NCBI RefSeq assembly: GCF_002135435.1
Contig: NZ_NEGK01000004.1
Span: 124,001 to 188,000 of the forward strand
DNA from: Acinetobacter sp. ANC 3813
GTDB taxonomy: Bacteria > Pseudomonadota > Gammaproteobacteria > Pseudomonadales > Moraxellaceae
Reading direction: 5' to 3'
DNA: 64,000 bases
In this document: positions 9,225 to 21,519 of the stretch, one piece after another
Position numbering within the stretch: position 1 is the first letter of the stretch
Layout: each line of letters begins with the position of its first letter
The notes under the pieces: model-generated
What the model saw: only the letters and a program-made list of their open reading frames with translations
Databases searched by the model: none
What the model was told of the DNA's origin: nothing
Position numbers and translations under genes: made by a program

Positions 9225-10175
9225 ATGCATCAAACTCTTGCTCCCCTCTCTGCGCTTTTAATCGGTTTAGGGCTAAGTACTGCGGTACACAGTGCCCCTT
9301 TTCATTTAACGCTGCCTGAACAGCCCAAAGTAGAGTTAAAGCAAGCGCCTGAAAAAATTGCAGTCTACGATTTAGCTATTTTAGACACTTTAAACGCGCT
9401 CAATATAGATGCTGCGATTGTGCCTGAAACAACGTTTCAAGGCAGTTTAAGCAAGTATCAGCAAGCGCAGTATTTAAAAGCGGGAACCTTATTTGAGCCT
9501 GACTTAAAGCTGCTGAAACAAGCCCAACCAGAACTTATATTTGTCGGCGGACGCTCTGCCAAAACGGCAGAACAGCTGCAAAACATTGCCCCGACACTCC
9601 ATCTTTCTGCAAATACAGACCACTATATGTCTGATTTGACCGCACGCACTCAAGTGCTGGCAGCGGCCTTTAATAAAGAGGAAATTGCCCAGCAGAAGCT
9701 GTCCGAAATTGTGCAGCTGCATCAGGCGCTGAAAGCCAAAACAAAGGGCAAAACCGCGCTGATGCTGTTTGCAGCAGGCGACAACTGGATGCCGCATGCA
9801 GCCAACAACCGTTTTGGTTTTGCATACGAGCTGTCTGGCCTGAAGTCTGTACTGCCGCTGTCAGAAAAAACTGATGCCCCGCGCCCTGCTACAGGCTCTC
9901 CCGAAGCACTGGCTTTGGCACAAAAGAATGCTGAAATTTTAAAAAATGCAGTCAAACAAGCGCCTGATTACCTCATTGTTTTAGACCGCGGCGCAGTCAA
10001 TACCCAGCAATATGCAGCGAAAGAAAAAATCTTAAGCCATAGCATACTTGGTCAAAGTCAGGCGGTAAAAAATGGCAAAGTCATTTTTGTGAATGCGGAT
10101 GCTTGGTATTTGACAGGGGCAGGCTTAGACAACACTCAATTTATGCTGAAAGAATTGGCTCAGGCTATTCCATAA
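9225..10175 (+). CDS. Periplasmic siderophore-binding protein of an ABC transporter
   Basis: A 316-residue class III substrate-binding protein of the YclQ/CeuE/FatB type. The start at 9225 (MHQTLAPLSALLIGLGLSTAVHSA) gives a standard signal peptide and has CAGGAC upstream; a start at 9195 would spoil it. The two lobes are visible as EKIAVYDLAILDTLNAL... and ...KNGKVIFVNADAWYLTGAG. Such proteins bind catecholate or petrobactin-like ferric siderophores and pass them to an inner-membrane permease. No permease or ATPase gene is adjacent, so the partner must lie elsewhere. The Fur box predicts iron repression. Confidence 0.88.
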   Translation: MHQTLAPLSALLIGLGLSTAVHSAPFHLTLPEQPKVELKQAPEKIAVYDLAILDTLNALNIDAAIVPETTFQGSLSKYQQAQYLKAGTLFEPDLKLLKQAQPELIFVGGRSAKTAEQLQNIAPTLHLSANTDHYMSDLTARTQVLAAAFNKEEIAQQKLSEIVQLHQALKAKTKGKTALMLFAAGDNWMPHAANNRFGFAYELSGLKSVLPLSEKTDAPRPATGSPEALALAQKNAEILKNAVKQAPDYLIVLDRGAVNTQQYAAKEKILSHSILGQSQAVKNGKVIFVNADAWYLTGAGLDNTQFMLKELAQAIP

Positions 10176-10195
10176 TTGTTTAGTTTTTCTTCAAG

Positions 10196-10213
10196 AGGAG
10201 ACCTTGGCCTCCT
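10196..10213 (+). terminator. Terminator after the siderophore-binding protein gene
   Basis: AGGAG-A-CC pairs with GG-C-CTCCT around a TT loop with one mismatch, followed by a T run. Confidence 0.65.
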
Positions 10214-10250
10214 TTTTTCATCTCTATTTCCCATAAAGAATTACTTAAAT

Positions 10251-10267
10251 TTGGCAGTTTATGCCAA
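10251..10267. promoter_or_regulatory. Inverted repeat TTGGCA-N5-TGCCAA
   Basis: Perfect 6-bp arms around GTTTA, 73 bp before the start of the Rossmann-like gene. It has the form of a dimeric-regulator operator; the regulator is unknown. Confidence 0.45.
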
Positions 10268-10295
10268 GCTCGAATTCAATCTGGCATAGATAATG

Positions 10296-10309
10296 TATAC
10301 ATATGTATA
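10296..10309. promoter_or_regulatory. 14-bp perfect palindrome TATACATATGTATA
   Basis: It lies 30 bp before the ATG at 10340 and could overlap the promoter or 5' UTR, which would suit a repressor. Being purely A+T-rich apart from one C and one G, chance is possible. Confidence 0.4.
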
Positions 10310-10339
10310 GTAATGATTCGTTCAGGTGAGATTTTTTGC

Positions 10340-11887
10340 ATGTCCAGTTCTTTAGACGGTCTTCAATTTCCAAATCCAGCACAAAAGCAAAAACCCAGCA
10401 CGTCTAAAGCAGGCCGGGAAATTATTGCCGAAGCCTTATCCAGTGTAGATCACAGCATTTCAGTGCAAGCATTGAATGAAAAAAACTGGCGCAAAGCCTA
10501 TCCGCAATTTTTTAAAGCGCTGGTTGAACACGGCATTCAAAACAGTCAAAACCCAATTAAAATTGCACAAGCTGGATTGAATAAAGCACATCATACTTTT
10601 GAGTTTTTCCGCAATGGCGAGAAGCACTTGCTGAAAGATGTCATGCAGCTGGACGCACAGCCGCTGCATACCATTAAGCTGAAGGGTGAAAGCCAAGCCG
10701 CGCCTGAATGGTATGTGCCCTATCACGGCCAAAAACTGCAAGGAGATGCCCTGCTGGCGCAGATTCAAAAGTGGCAGGATCAGGGCATTGTCGAGCCAAG
10801 CCATGCCGATGCGCTGCGTGAAGCAGTCGCCCATCCAGAATGGTTTGATCTGTCTGACCGCACCATGGTGCTGTTTGGCGCAGCTTCTGAAGCTGGCCCA
10901 TTAACTTGGCTGTCTAAATGGAAAGCCAATATTGTGGCGGTGGATTTGCCTAACAGCCGCGTCTGGGGCAAAATTTTAAATACCGTACAGCAAGGCAATG
11001 CAACACTCTATGCGCCTTCTGCAGAAGCACTGTCTGAAAACACGGAAACGGCCGTGTTAAAAGACAAATTAGGGGCTAATTTACTCACCCAAATTCCTGA
11101 AATTGCGCAGTGGCTGCTCCGTAATGAACACCAATTGGATTTGGCCGCTATTGCCTATTTAGATGGTGAAAAACACGTCCGCGTATCGATGGCTATGGAT
11201 GCCATTATGCAGCAAGTCAGCGCGCAAAAATCTGATACCAGCCTGATGTATATGTGTACGCCTACAGATGTATATGCTGTGCCTGAAGAAGTCATCCGTG
11301 CATCGGAAGATAAATTTACACAGCGCTCTAAAGCGCAGCAGCTGATGAGTTCAGGTATTTCTGCATTGAGCCGCCAGTATTTCTTCAAGAAAAACCTGCA
11401 CGGCCTTGTAAGCTCTGACAATGGCCAGCAATATGGCATTGCAGACTGTCTGGTGGTGGAGCAAGGTCCAAACTATGCGTTGGCAAAACGCATTCAGCAA
11501 TGGCGTGCAACTTTAGCACGTCAGCAAGGACAGCGGGTCAGCATCAATATTGCGCCATCTACTACGACCTATTCTGTGACCAAAAATCCATTGCTGAAAG
11601 CAGCATTCAACGGGGCAAGCCTGTTTGATGTGGAAGCGTTTAAACCAGAAACCACCAATGCCATTATGGCAGCGCTGTGGATTCACGACTTGCGCAATCC
11701 AAAGTCTGTAGCCAATCCTGAGGTTGAACTAGCCCATCCTTTAGAACTGATGATGAAAGGCGCAAACCATGGCGGCCTATGGCGCGTCGCTTATCTTGCG
11801 CGTACCGCCCTGCCTTTTGCAGCAGTCTACGGTTTTGCTGCAGATAAACTGCCGCTGAATAAAGTAATGTCTAAACTGAAAAAATAA
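10340..11887 (+). CDS. Uncharacterised conserved protein with a Rossmann-like core
   Basis: A 515-residue cytoplasmic protein that I cannot name. The ATG at 10340 follows CAGGTGAG at good spacing; the upstream ATG at 10313 has none. Around residues 178-205 the segment TMVLFGAASEAGPLTWL, then NIVAVDLP, looks like a Rossmann beta-alpha-beta unit: a Gly-rich turn, then an acidic residue at the end of strand 2 as in NAD(P)- or SAM-binding folds. The C-terminal tail is basic and hydrophobic. It is monocistronic, with two candidate operators upstream. It may be a dehydrogenase- or reductase-like enzyme; this is inference only. Confidence 0.7.
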   Translation: MSSSLDGLQFPNPAQKQKPSTSKAGREIIAEALSSVDHSISVQALNEKNWRKAYPQFFKALVEHGIQNSQNPIKIAQAGLNKAHHTFEFFRNGEKHLLKDVMQLDAQPLHTIKLKGESQAAPEWYVPYHGQKLQGDALLAQIQKWQDQGIVEPSHADALREAVAHPEWFDLSDRTMVLFGAASEAGPLTWLSKWKANIVAVDLPNSRVWGKILNTVQQGNATLYAPSAEALSENTETAVLKDKLGANLLTQIPEIAQWLLRNEHQLDLAAIAYLDGEKHVRVSMAMDAIMQQVSAQKSDTSLMYMCTPTDVYAVPEEVIRASEDKFTQRSKAQQLMSSGISALSRQYFFKKNLHGLVSSDNGQQYGIADCLVVEQGPNYALAKRIQQWRATLARQQGQRVSINIAPSTTTYSVTKNPLLKAAFNGASLFDVEAFKPETTNAIMAALWIHDLRNPKSVANPEVELAHPLELMMKGANHGGLWRVAYLARTALPFAAVYGFAADKLPLNKVMSKLKK

Positions 11888-11962
11888 ACCATTTATGCAG
11901 AGGCAGAACAGTCTTGTGTTCTGTCCTGAGTCTTGCATTCACTTGCAAAAATCATCCATAAA

Positions 11963-11988
11963 AAAACGCTGCCTAAGCAGCGTTTTTT
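11963..11988. terminator. Bidirectional terminator
   Basis: AAAACGCTGC and GCAGCGTTTT close on a CTAA loop, with A and T runs outside. It is shared by the convergent Rossmann-like and phosphate transporter genes. Confidence 0.9.
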
Positions 11989-12007
11989 TATGTTAAAGCT
12001 TTTGCCC

Positions 12008-13630
12008 TTAAGCAAAGACTTTAAGCAGAATCCAGTACAAAGCGCCTGATAAACAGATGGTCGCTGGCAAGGTGAAAATCCAAGCCGATAAAATCGTACG
12101 CACCATCTGGAAGTTCAAGCCAGATTTATTGGCAACCATCGTACCTGCCACCGCACTGTTTAAGACGTGCGTGGTCGATACTGGCATACCCAAGCCGTCT
12201 GCAGCCGCAATGGTAGACATCGCCACAAGCTCTGCTGACATGCCTTGGCCATAAGTCATATGGTCTTTACCAATACGCTCACCCACAGTAACCACAATAC
12301 GCTTCCAGCCCACCATTGTGCCTAGGCCCAGAGCCAATGCAACGGCAACTTTTACCCAAGTTGGAATGTATTGCAGGAATGAATCCAAATTGCTGCGGTA
12401 TTCTTTCACTGCTTTCGCTTCTGCAGCATCCATTGCAGGCAACAGTTCTGCCTTATCTAAACGCTTGAATGCTGTCGTGCTTAAGTACATATCATTGCGG
12501 ATGATCGAGATTTGATCTTCTGGAATATTTTTCAAATCGCCATACTGAGCAACGCGATCGCCCAAGTGATCAGTCAAACTTGCCAAAGCTGGCACAACTT
12601 GCGCATTCACTTCTTTGGTTTGAATATATTTGGTAATGACTTCACGCGCTTTTTCATCAGGAATATCTTGATGCTGCGGATAGATTGCATCAGCCGCCTG
12701 AACAGACAGCTGTTCAAAAGTCTGCACATGCTTTTGATCTAAATTCTTGTTTAAAGAATAAGCCAAAGGTACACAGCCAATCAAAATCAGCATGATCAAG
12801 CCCATGCCTTTTTGACCGTCATTTGAACCGTGCGCAAAACTTACGCCGGTACATGTGAAGATCAGAAGCGCACGGATCAGCGGCGGCGGCGGCTTATTGC
12901 CTTCAGGCGGCTGGAAAAGCTCCAACTGCTTTCTGAAGATTTTTTTCACCAACAGGAACAGCAAAGCAGCAAAGGCAAAACCGATAAGTGGAGAAAACAG
13001 CAGCGCTTTACCCACTTTCATGACTTGTTCCATGTCTACACCGCTGGCGCCAGCGCCTGCATGCAGAATGTAGTTCATGATGCCCACACCTAAAATTGAA
13101 CCGATTAGCGTGTGTGAACTTGAAGCTGGGATGCCTAGGAACCAAGTGCCCAGATTCCATAGAATCGCGGCAATCAGCATGGCAAATACCATAGCGAAAC
13201 CAGCGCCAGAACCGACATTCATAATCAGTTCTACAGGCAGCAAAGCGATAATGCCGTAAGCGACCGCACCGCTGGCCACCATTACACCTAAGAAATTACA
13301 AAAACCCGCCCACATGACTGCAACAGGTGCAGACAATGCGTTGGTATAAATAACTGTTGCTACAGCATTGGCTGTATCGTGGAAACCATTTACAAACTCA
13401 AAACCAAGTGCAATAAATAACGCTGTTCCTAATAAAATTATTGAGTAAAGGCTCAATGCAGGGACATGCGCCAAATCAGCAGTTAATTGAAAGCCAATAT
13501 AAATCAGCGTCGAAATAATTACCGTCAAAAATACCGGCATAAAAAATTTCGGAGTAGGAACATGAACATTCGTCGACTTTGCTGGAGCCGATGTTTGTGC
13601 TGAATCTACGGGAGTTTGATTAGAATTCAT
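12008..13630 (-). CDS. PiT-family inorganic phosphate transporter
   Basis: A 540-residue inner-membrane phosphate:cation symporter of the PiT family. The duplicated signature is visible: GFEFVNGFHDTANA in the N-terminal half and FAHGSNDGQKGMG in the C-terminal half, plus PASSSHTLIGS and PVSTTHVLNSA. A hydrophilic loop of about 140 residues separates the halves, as in E. coli PitA. The start at 13630 (MNSNQTPVDS) is preferred to 13663 on protein shape, but neither has a clear Shine-Dalgarno. A Pho-box-like site lies upstream, which suggests induction by phosphate starvation. Confidence 0.9.
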   Translation of the reverse strand: MNSNQTPVDSAQTSAPAKSTNVHVPTPKFFMPVFLTVIISTLIYIGFQLTADLAHVPALSLYSIILLGTALFIALGFEFVNGFHDTANAVATVIYTNALSAPVAVMWAGFCNFLGVMVASGAVAYGIIALLPVELIMNVGSGAGFAMVFAMLIAAILWNLGTWFLGIPASSSHTLIGSILGVGIMNYILHAGAGASGVDMEQVMKVGKALLFSPLIGFAFAALLFLLVKKIFRKQLELFQPPEGNKPPPPLIRALLIFTCTGVSFAHGSNDGQKGMGLIMLILIGCVPLAYSLNKNLDQKHVQTFEQLSVQAADAIYPQHQDIPDEKAREVITKYIQTKEVNAQVVPALASLTDHLGDRVAQYGDLKNIPEDQISIIRNDMYLSTTAFKRLDKAELLPAMDAAEAKAVKEYRSNLDSFLQYIPTWVKVAVALALGLGTMVGWKRIVVTVGERIGKDHMTYGQGMSAELVAMSTIAAADGLGMPVSTTHVLNSAVAGTMVANKSGLNFQMVRTILSAWIFTLPATICLSGALYWILLKVFA

Positions 13631-13678
13631 GCAAGCAGAAATGGAGAATTTAACAATCCCCATATTGTTCAGTTAAAT

Positions 13679-13697
13679 TGTGACAATTATATGACAA
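13679..13697 (-). promoter_or_regulatory. Pho box (PhoB site) upstream of the phosphate transporter
   Basis: On the minus strand TTGTCATATAATTGTCACA contains two TGTCA repeats 11 bp apart around an A+T-rich spacer, the arrangement of the PhoB box. A further TGTCATAT in opposite orientation (13703-13710) forms an 8-bp inverted repeat with it. It lies 50-70 bp before the start codon. Confidence 0.65.
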
Positions 13698-13798
13698 AGC
13701 GCTGTCATATAAAGCAATTTTTCAGACTTTATTGTGTTTATTTTTTAATCAAATTATTGCTAAATTAAAATTAATTCTTTCAATATCATACCCTTAAA

Positions 13799-13856
13799 AT
13801 ATTTCAAACACCTATCAGATTCAATTCACTGTATATTTCAGCAGTGAAATATTTCA
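13799..13856. promoter_or_regulatory. ATATTTCA repeat cluster in the phosphate transporter/metH intergenic region
   Basis: ATATTTCA occurs at 13799, 13833 and 13849, and its inverse TGAAATAT at 13845. Two copies form a perfect 8-bp inverted repeat around GCAG. It lies 230-280 bp before metH. It recalls the TGAA...TTCA form of MetR sites, but the spacing is 4 rather than 5 and I do not call it MetR. Confidence 0.4.
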
Positions 13857-14082
13857 GTCATGTATATGACAAAGTTCCTTCAGATATTCATGATGGAACA
13901 TTATTGCTGCAAAATCATGACCTTTAGATGACAGTTCACCCTCCTGCATTCTGCCCTGTGTATTGCTGAAAAAAACGGCATGAAAAAAATGACGAACGCC
14001 TAAGCCATGAATATCAATAAAAATGAAGCAAATTCTGTTAATATATTTGCCGATTTTATATTCCATCGGATTGGGGTTATTT

Positions 14083-17772
<3,690 letters not shown>

Positions 17773-17795
17773 AATTATTCTAGTTTAGATATGAA

Positions 17796-17823
17796 AAATC
17801 CCCTCGAGTGAGGGGTTTTTTTT
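17796..17823. terminator. Terminator between metH and the kinase gene
   Basis: CCCCTC and GAGGGG around a GAGT loop (17800-17815), with A residues on the left and nine T on the right. It serves metH and possibly the convergent kinase gene. Confidence 0.88.
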
Positions 17824-18944
17824 TATTTTCCAGAAATGATTCTATTAAGCTCTTTGTAAGCTGATTCTTTACTGTCATATATATCAGTGTTAGGCATTTG
17901 AATAAAATTTTGGCTATTTCTTCTATGTTTAAGAAGATACCCTTCTTTTTCTAAAATAATTAAATAATCTTTACCTTTATAATTTTCAAGAACAAAATTA
18001 CCATTTTCATCTTTCATCCAATTTCTCTTAAAACGTTCGTAAACAGTCAAGGCTGCAAGTACATCTGCAATACTGTTAAACCTTTTATCATATGAGCAAA
18101 CCATTTTTCGAACTATAGCTAACAATTTACTATCTACATAAAATGGAAACTTAGAATAATCAATAAGTTTTTGTGTAGTAATTCTATTCTCGATAACTTT
18201 ATCAATAAATATTGCTTTATCCGCATATCTTGTCAGAGCGTTATATTTCTTAATATCTCGCGGTGATAAATAGCTTTCTCCATTGATGCTTAAAGAACAC
18301 CCTAATAATTCTGCTAGTATTATTCCTGCTTGGTAAATATCTGATTTTTTATCGAAGAATCCTTTTGCCCCAAAGGATTCAGGTGGTCTATATAAAATAC
18401 TATGCTTAGAAACGAAGGATTTATTTGACGAGTTTAATTTCTTGACCGAACCAAAATCACCAATTTTTAAACTCTCAGATTCTACTAAAAGATTATCAGG
18501 TTTAAGGTCTCTATGAATTAAATTGTATTCTTTCGAATGAAGGCAACTTAAACCCTTGAGTAAATCTTTGAAAAGTTTTAATGCCATTTGAATTGAAATA
18601 GATTCATGGCTCAAATAACTTGTTAAACTTTCTTTTGCTCTTTCCATTACATAATATGATGTTGAATAGGACTTTGAAGATAACAGACCTGCATCATGTA
18701 CCTTTAATATATTCTCATGATTTATACCTGCGACCAAAGTCGGTTCATGTACTACTGGGTCTCTATCATGATCATAAATTTTAATTGCAACTTCACGATT
18801 AAGATGTCTGTTTTTTGCTAAGATAATTTCTCCATTTGCTCCTTCCTGATTACCACTCACAAACTCTAGCTCATGCTTTTCAGAGAATAATTTTTGGATC
18901 TGCTCCCCGTATGGTGATTCCTTTATAAATTGCTCTAAACCCAT
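17823..18944 (-). CDS. Hanks-type serine/threonine protein kinase
   Basis: A 373-residue soluble kinase. Catalytic elements are intact: Lys55 in EVAIK, HRDLKPDN at 144-151, DFG at 163-165 and YRPPES at 185-190 in the APE position. The glycine-rich loop (SGNQEGANGE, about 30-39) is atypical. After the kinase fold a tail of about 75 residues (from about 300) resembles no sensor domain I know, and there is no membrane segment. The ATG at 18944 lies 1 nt after the stop of the DUF3010-like gene, so the pair is translationally coupled. The gene is visibly more A+T-rich than its neighbours, suggesting transfer. Targets are unknown. Confidence 0.85.
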   Translation of the reverse strand: MGLEQFIKESPYGEQIQKLFSEKHELEFVSGNQEGANGEIILAKNRHLNREVAIKIYDHDRDPVVHEPTLVAGINHENILKVHDAGLLSSKSYSTSYYVMERAKESLTSYLSHESISIQMALKLFKDLLKGLSCLHSKEYNLIHRDLKPDNLLVESESLKIGDFGSVKKLNSSNKSFVSKHSILYRPPESFGAKGFFDKKSDIYQAGIILAELLGCSLSINGESYLSPRDIKKYNALTRYADKAIFIDKVIENRITTQKLIDYSKFPFYVDSKLLAIVRKMVCSYDKRFNSIADVLAALTVYERFKRNWMKDENGNFVLENYKGKDYLIILEKEGYLLKHRRNSQNFIQMPNTDIYDSKESAYKELNRIISGK

Positions 18945-18945
18945 T

Positions 18946-19353
18946 TTACAAACACCCCACACTAGCTAGTTGATATGCTTTTTCCGCATATTTAGGATAG
19001 CCTGTGAAGTTACTTTGAATAGATTTTGCTTTTAGCTTAGCCTTTAGAGTCGGATTAGCAATAGACATTACATTGGTTTGTTGAAGGGTAAGTAAGATTC
19101 CTTCCATAACAAAAGTTACTGCACCTGCAGCATACTCACCTCTTTGCTGTCTTGTATTAATCACAGTTTTTGAAGGTGAATATTGGTCAATTAACGCTAC
19201 AAATAAATCACGAAAACTTTGAGCATCTTCTTGGTTGGTGCTATTAAGTGAGACTATTTTATATTCTTTGCCCATACATTCCCCATCGTTATTTTTTTCA
19301 ACGACCACTACAATTGCATCCGAGCCTTTCAACTCAACACCAAACACAACCAT
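18946..19353 (-). CDS. DUF3010-like protein coupled to a protein kinase
   Basis: A 135-residue protein whose start (VVFGVELKGSDAIVVVVEK), central TVINTRQQRGEYAAGAVTFVMEG and later NPTLKAKLKA match my recollection of the DUF3010 family. The opening strand-turn pattern (GVELKGSDA) is like the first strand of RNase H/RuvC-fold proteins, where an acidic residue follows the hydrophobic strand; this is inference. The function is unknown. It is the first gene of a two-gene operon with the kinase and shares its A+T-rich composition. Confidence 0.7.
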   Translation of the reverse strand: MVVFGVELKGSDAIVVVVEKNNDGECMGKEYKIVSLNSTNQEDAQSFRDLFVALIDQYSPSKTVINTRQQRGEYAAGAVTFVMEGILLTLQQTNVMSIANPTLKAKLKAKSIQSNFTGYPKYAEKAYQLASVGCL

Positions 19354-19723
19354 TTCTACTCCTTATTATTTTCAAGTATTTAAGTCGTAATATATTTGGG
19401 CTTTATCTAATAATTTCAAGGCAATTTAAAAAAAAATCATTTTATAATCTATTTAGTTAATTATCACCTTATTAGTACCTGCAATAGAAAATGGAGAAAC
19501 ACCACTAATTTCAAACTGTAATTAAATTCGCGCAAAGTCCCCCTTTGAAAAAGGGGGATTTAGGGGGATTCATTCCAACAAGATTTATATATCAAAAAAT
19601 GTTTATTTTCTAACTCTTCAATCTGAAACCGCCCTTTTTTACACTTTTATGTCAGCAAACATTATGTTTTTCGATAATAATAAAAAACTCATAGCTCTCC
19701 CCAATAATTAAACTGGTCATTCC
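19354..19723. other. Intergenic region with a dispersed repeat
   Basis: About 370 A+T-rich bp between the kinase operon and the dihydroxyacetone kinase gene. It holds promoters for both directions and the C/G-rich repeat at 19534-19570. Nothing else was recognised. Confidence 0.5.
19534..19570. repeat. Dispersed C/G-rich repeat
   Basis: TCCCCCTTT and AAAGGGGGA form a 9-bp inverted repeat around a 3-nt centre, followed by a second GGGGGATT. This motif is, from memory, widespread in unrelated bacterial genomes in intergenic regions and near mobile elements. It stands out sharply from its A+T-rich surroundings. Confidence 0.6.
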
Positions 19724-21454
19724 ATGAAAAAACTCATGAACGGTGCTGAAAACATCGTAGTGGAAATGTGTAAAGGCTTTGTCCTCGCGCATCCCGAACT
19801 TACATTTAATCAATCTTATAAGATCATTTCGCGTAAAGAAAAACACCAAAACGTGGCTTTAATCAGTGGCGGTGGTAGCGGTCACGAACCTGCACATGCA
19901 GGCTTTGTCGGTACAGGCATGCTTGATGCTGCCGTATGCGGTGATGTGTTTGCATCTCCATCGCAAATTCAGGTCTATAAAGCCTTGCAGCAAGTCGCAA
20001 CTGACAAAGGCGTGCTGATGATTATCAAAAACTATTCTGGCGATATGATGAATTTCCAGAATGGTGCAGCTCTTGCAGCTGAAGACGGCATTAAAGTTGA
20101 TTATGTCAAAGTTGCAGATGACATTGCAGTCAAAGACAGCCTCTATACCGTGGGCCGTCGTGGTGTTGCGGGCACAGTATTTGTGCATAAGATTGCAGGT
20201 GCAGCAGCATCAAAAGGTTTAGAACTTACAGAAGTAAAAGCGATAGCTCAAAAAGCTGCAGACAACGTGATTAGCCTTGGTTTTGCTTATAGCTCATGTA
20301 CCGTTCCAGCCAAAGGTACACCAACATTCACATTGACAGATGACGAGATGGAATACGGCGTTGGCATCCACGGTGAGCCGGGCATCCGCCGTGAAAAAAT
20401 CCTGCCATCTAAAAAAATGGCGCAGCGCATTGTGGATGACCTCTTCCTCGACCGCCCCGACATGCAAGAAGTCGCAGTTTTGGTGAATGGTTTTGGCAGT
20501 ACACCGCTGCAAGAATTGTATGTGTTTAACCATGACGTATGCGGACACTTAGCACGTAAAGGCATTAAAATTTACCGCACCTTTGCCGGCAACTACATGA
20601 CCAGCATCGACATGAACGGCGCATCGGTATCGCTATTGGCGCTGGATGATGAGCTAAAAACTTACTTAGACGCAGCAGCCAATACCCCAGCCTTTAAAAT
20701 GGATGGCTCTCCTGCGCTCCAGCTTGAATTTTCACATCAAAATGCTGCCACAGAACATACAGTCAATACCGATGTAGAAACCCATCCTGAACATGCTGTG
20801 ATCAGCAATGAACAATTCAGGATTGAAAATATGCGCTATGTGGTCGATGTCATGTCTGCCTGCATCATTAAAAATGAAGTGCCATTTTGTGAATTAGATG
20901 CCCATGCGGGTGACGGCGACTTCGGTATGAGCGTGGCGAAAGGCTTTAAGCAATTAAAACGTGAATGGCAAAGCCTGATTCAAACGGAACGCATGGACGA
21001 GTTTTTAATGAACGCTTCAATGATTATTATGGAACATTGCGGCGGTGCATCAGGCCCTATCTGGGGTTCAGCTTTCCGTGCTGCGGCTAAGTCGATTCAA
21101 GGCAAAACAGTTTTAAATACCGTAGATTTTGCAGAGATGCTACAAGCAGCGGTGAAAGGCATTCAAACCACAGGTGAGCGTTCATTTGGGCGTGGCGCTG
21201 TGGTCGGTGATAAAACCCTGATTGATGCACTTGTGCCATGTGCAGATTCATGGTCTACCAATACAGATAAAAGCTTTAAAGAAAACTTTGTAATGGGTGC
21301 AAAAGCTGCTGTACAAGGTGCAGAAAGCACTAAAGCGATTGTGGCGCGCATGGGCCGCGCAGGTACGGTCGGTGACCGTAGCTTAGGCTACCCAGATGCA
21401 GGCGCACACGGTTTAGGCGTAATCTTTACTGATATTGCTGAACATTTGAAATAA
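19724..21454 (+). CDS. dhaK: ATP-dependent dihydroxyacetone kinase (DhaK-DhaL fusion)
   Basis: A 576-residue single-chain dihydroxyacetone kinase that makes dihydroxyacetone phosphate. The DhaK domain (1 to about 330) has ISGGGSGHEPAHAGFVG and the covalent substrate-binding His216 in GIHGEPGIRR. The DhaL domain (about 370-576) has HAGDGDFGMSV for Mg-ATP, GGASGPIWG, and GDRSLGYPDAGAHG near the end. The fused layout is that of ATP-dependent (Citrobacter-type) enzymes rather than PTS-dependent DhaKLM. No glycerol dehydrogenase gene is adjacent. The gene symbol is for the fused enzyme. Confidence 0.93.
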   Translation: MKKLMNGAENIVVEMCKGFVLAHPELTFNQSYKIISRKEKHQNVALISGGGSGHEPAHAGFVGTGMLDAAVCGDVFASPSQIQVYKALQQVATDKGVLMIIKNYSGDMMNFQNGAALAAEDGIKVDYVKVADDIAVKDSLYTVGRRGVAGTVFVHKIAGAAASKGLELTEVKAIAQKAADNVISLGFAYSSCTVPAKGTPTFTLTDDEMEYGVGIHGEPGIRREKILPSKKMAQRIVDDLFLDRPDMQEVAVLVNGFGSTPLQELYVFNHDVCGHLARKGIKIYRTFAGNYMTSIDMNGASVSLLALDDELKTYLDAAANTPAFKMDGSPALQLEFSHQNAATEHTVNTDVETHPEHAVISNEQFRIENMRYVVDVMSACIIKNEVPFCELDAHAGDGDFGMSVAKGFKQLKREWQSLIQTERMDEFLMNASMIIMEHCGGASGPIWGSAFRAAAKSIQGKTVLNTVDFAEMLQAAVKGIQTTGERSFGRGAVVGDKTLIDALVPCADSWSTNTDKSFKENFVMGAKAAVQGAESTKAIVARMGRAGTVGDRSLGYPDAGAHGLGVIFTDIAEHLK

Positions 21455-21466
21455 TCTTCAGCTATT

Positions 21467-21496
21467 AAAAAAGCCCTGATCATTCAGGGCTTTTTT
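21467..21496. terminator. Bidirectional terminator
   Basis: AAAAAAGCCCTGA and TCAGGGCTTTTTT around a 4-nt loop. It is shared by the dihydroxyacetone kinase gene and the convergent hypothetical gene at 21520. Confidence 0.92.
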
Positions 21497-21519
21497 AAGA
21501 ATCGATCACTAACTAGAAT

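Noticed and set aside
13630..14082. Cobalamin riboswitch upstream of metH
   Set aside because: I looked for B12-box-like GCCACTG and the expected hairpins and did not find them.
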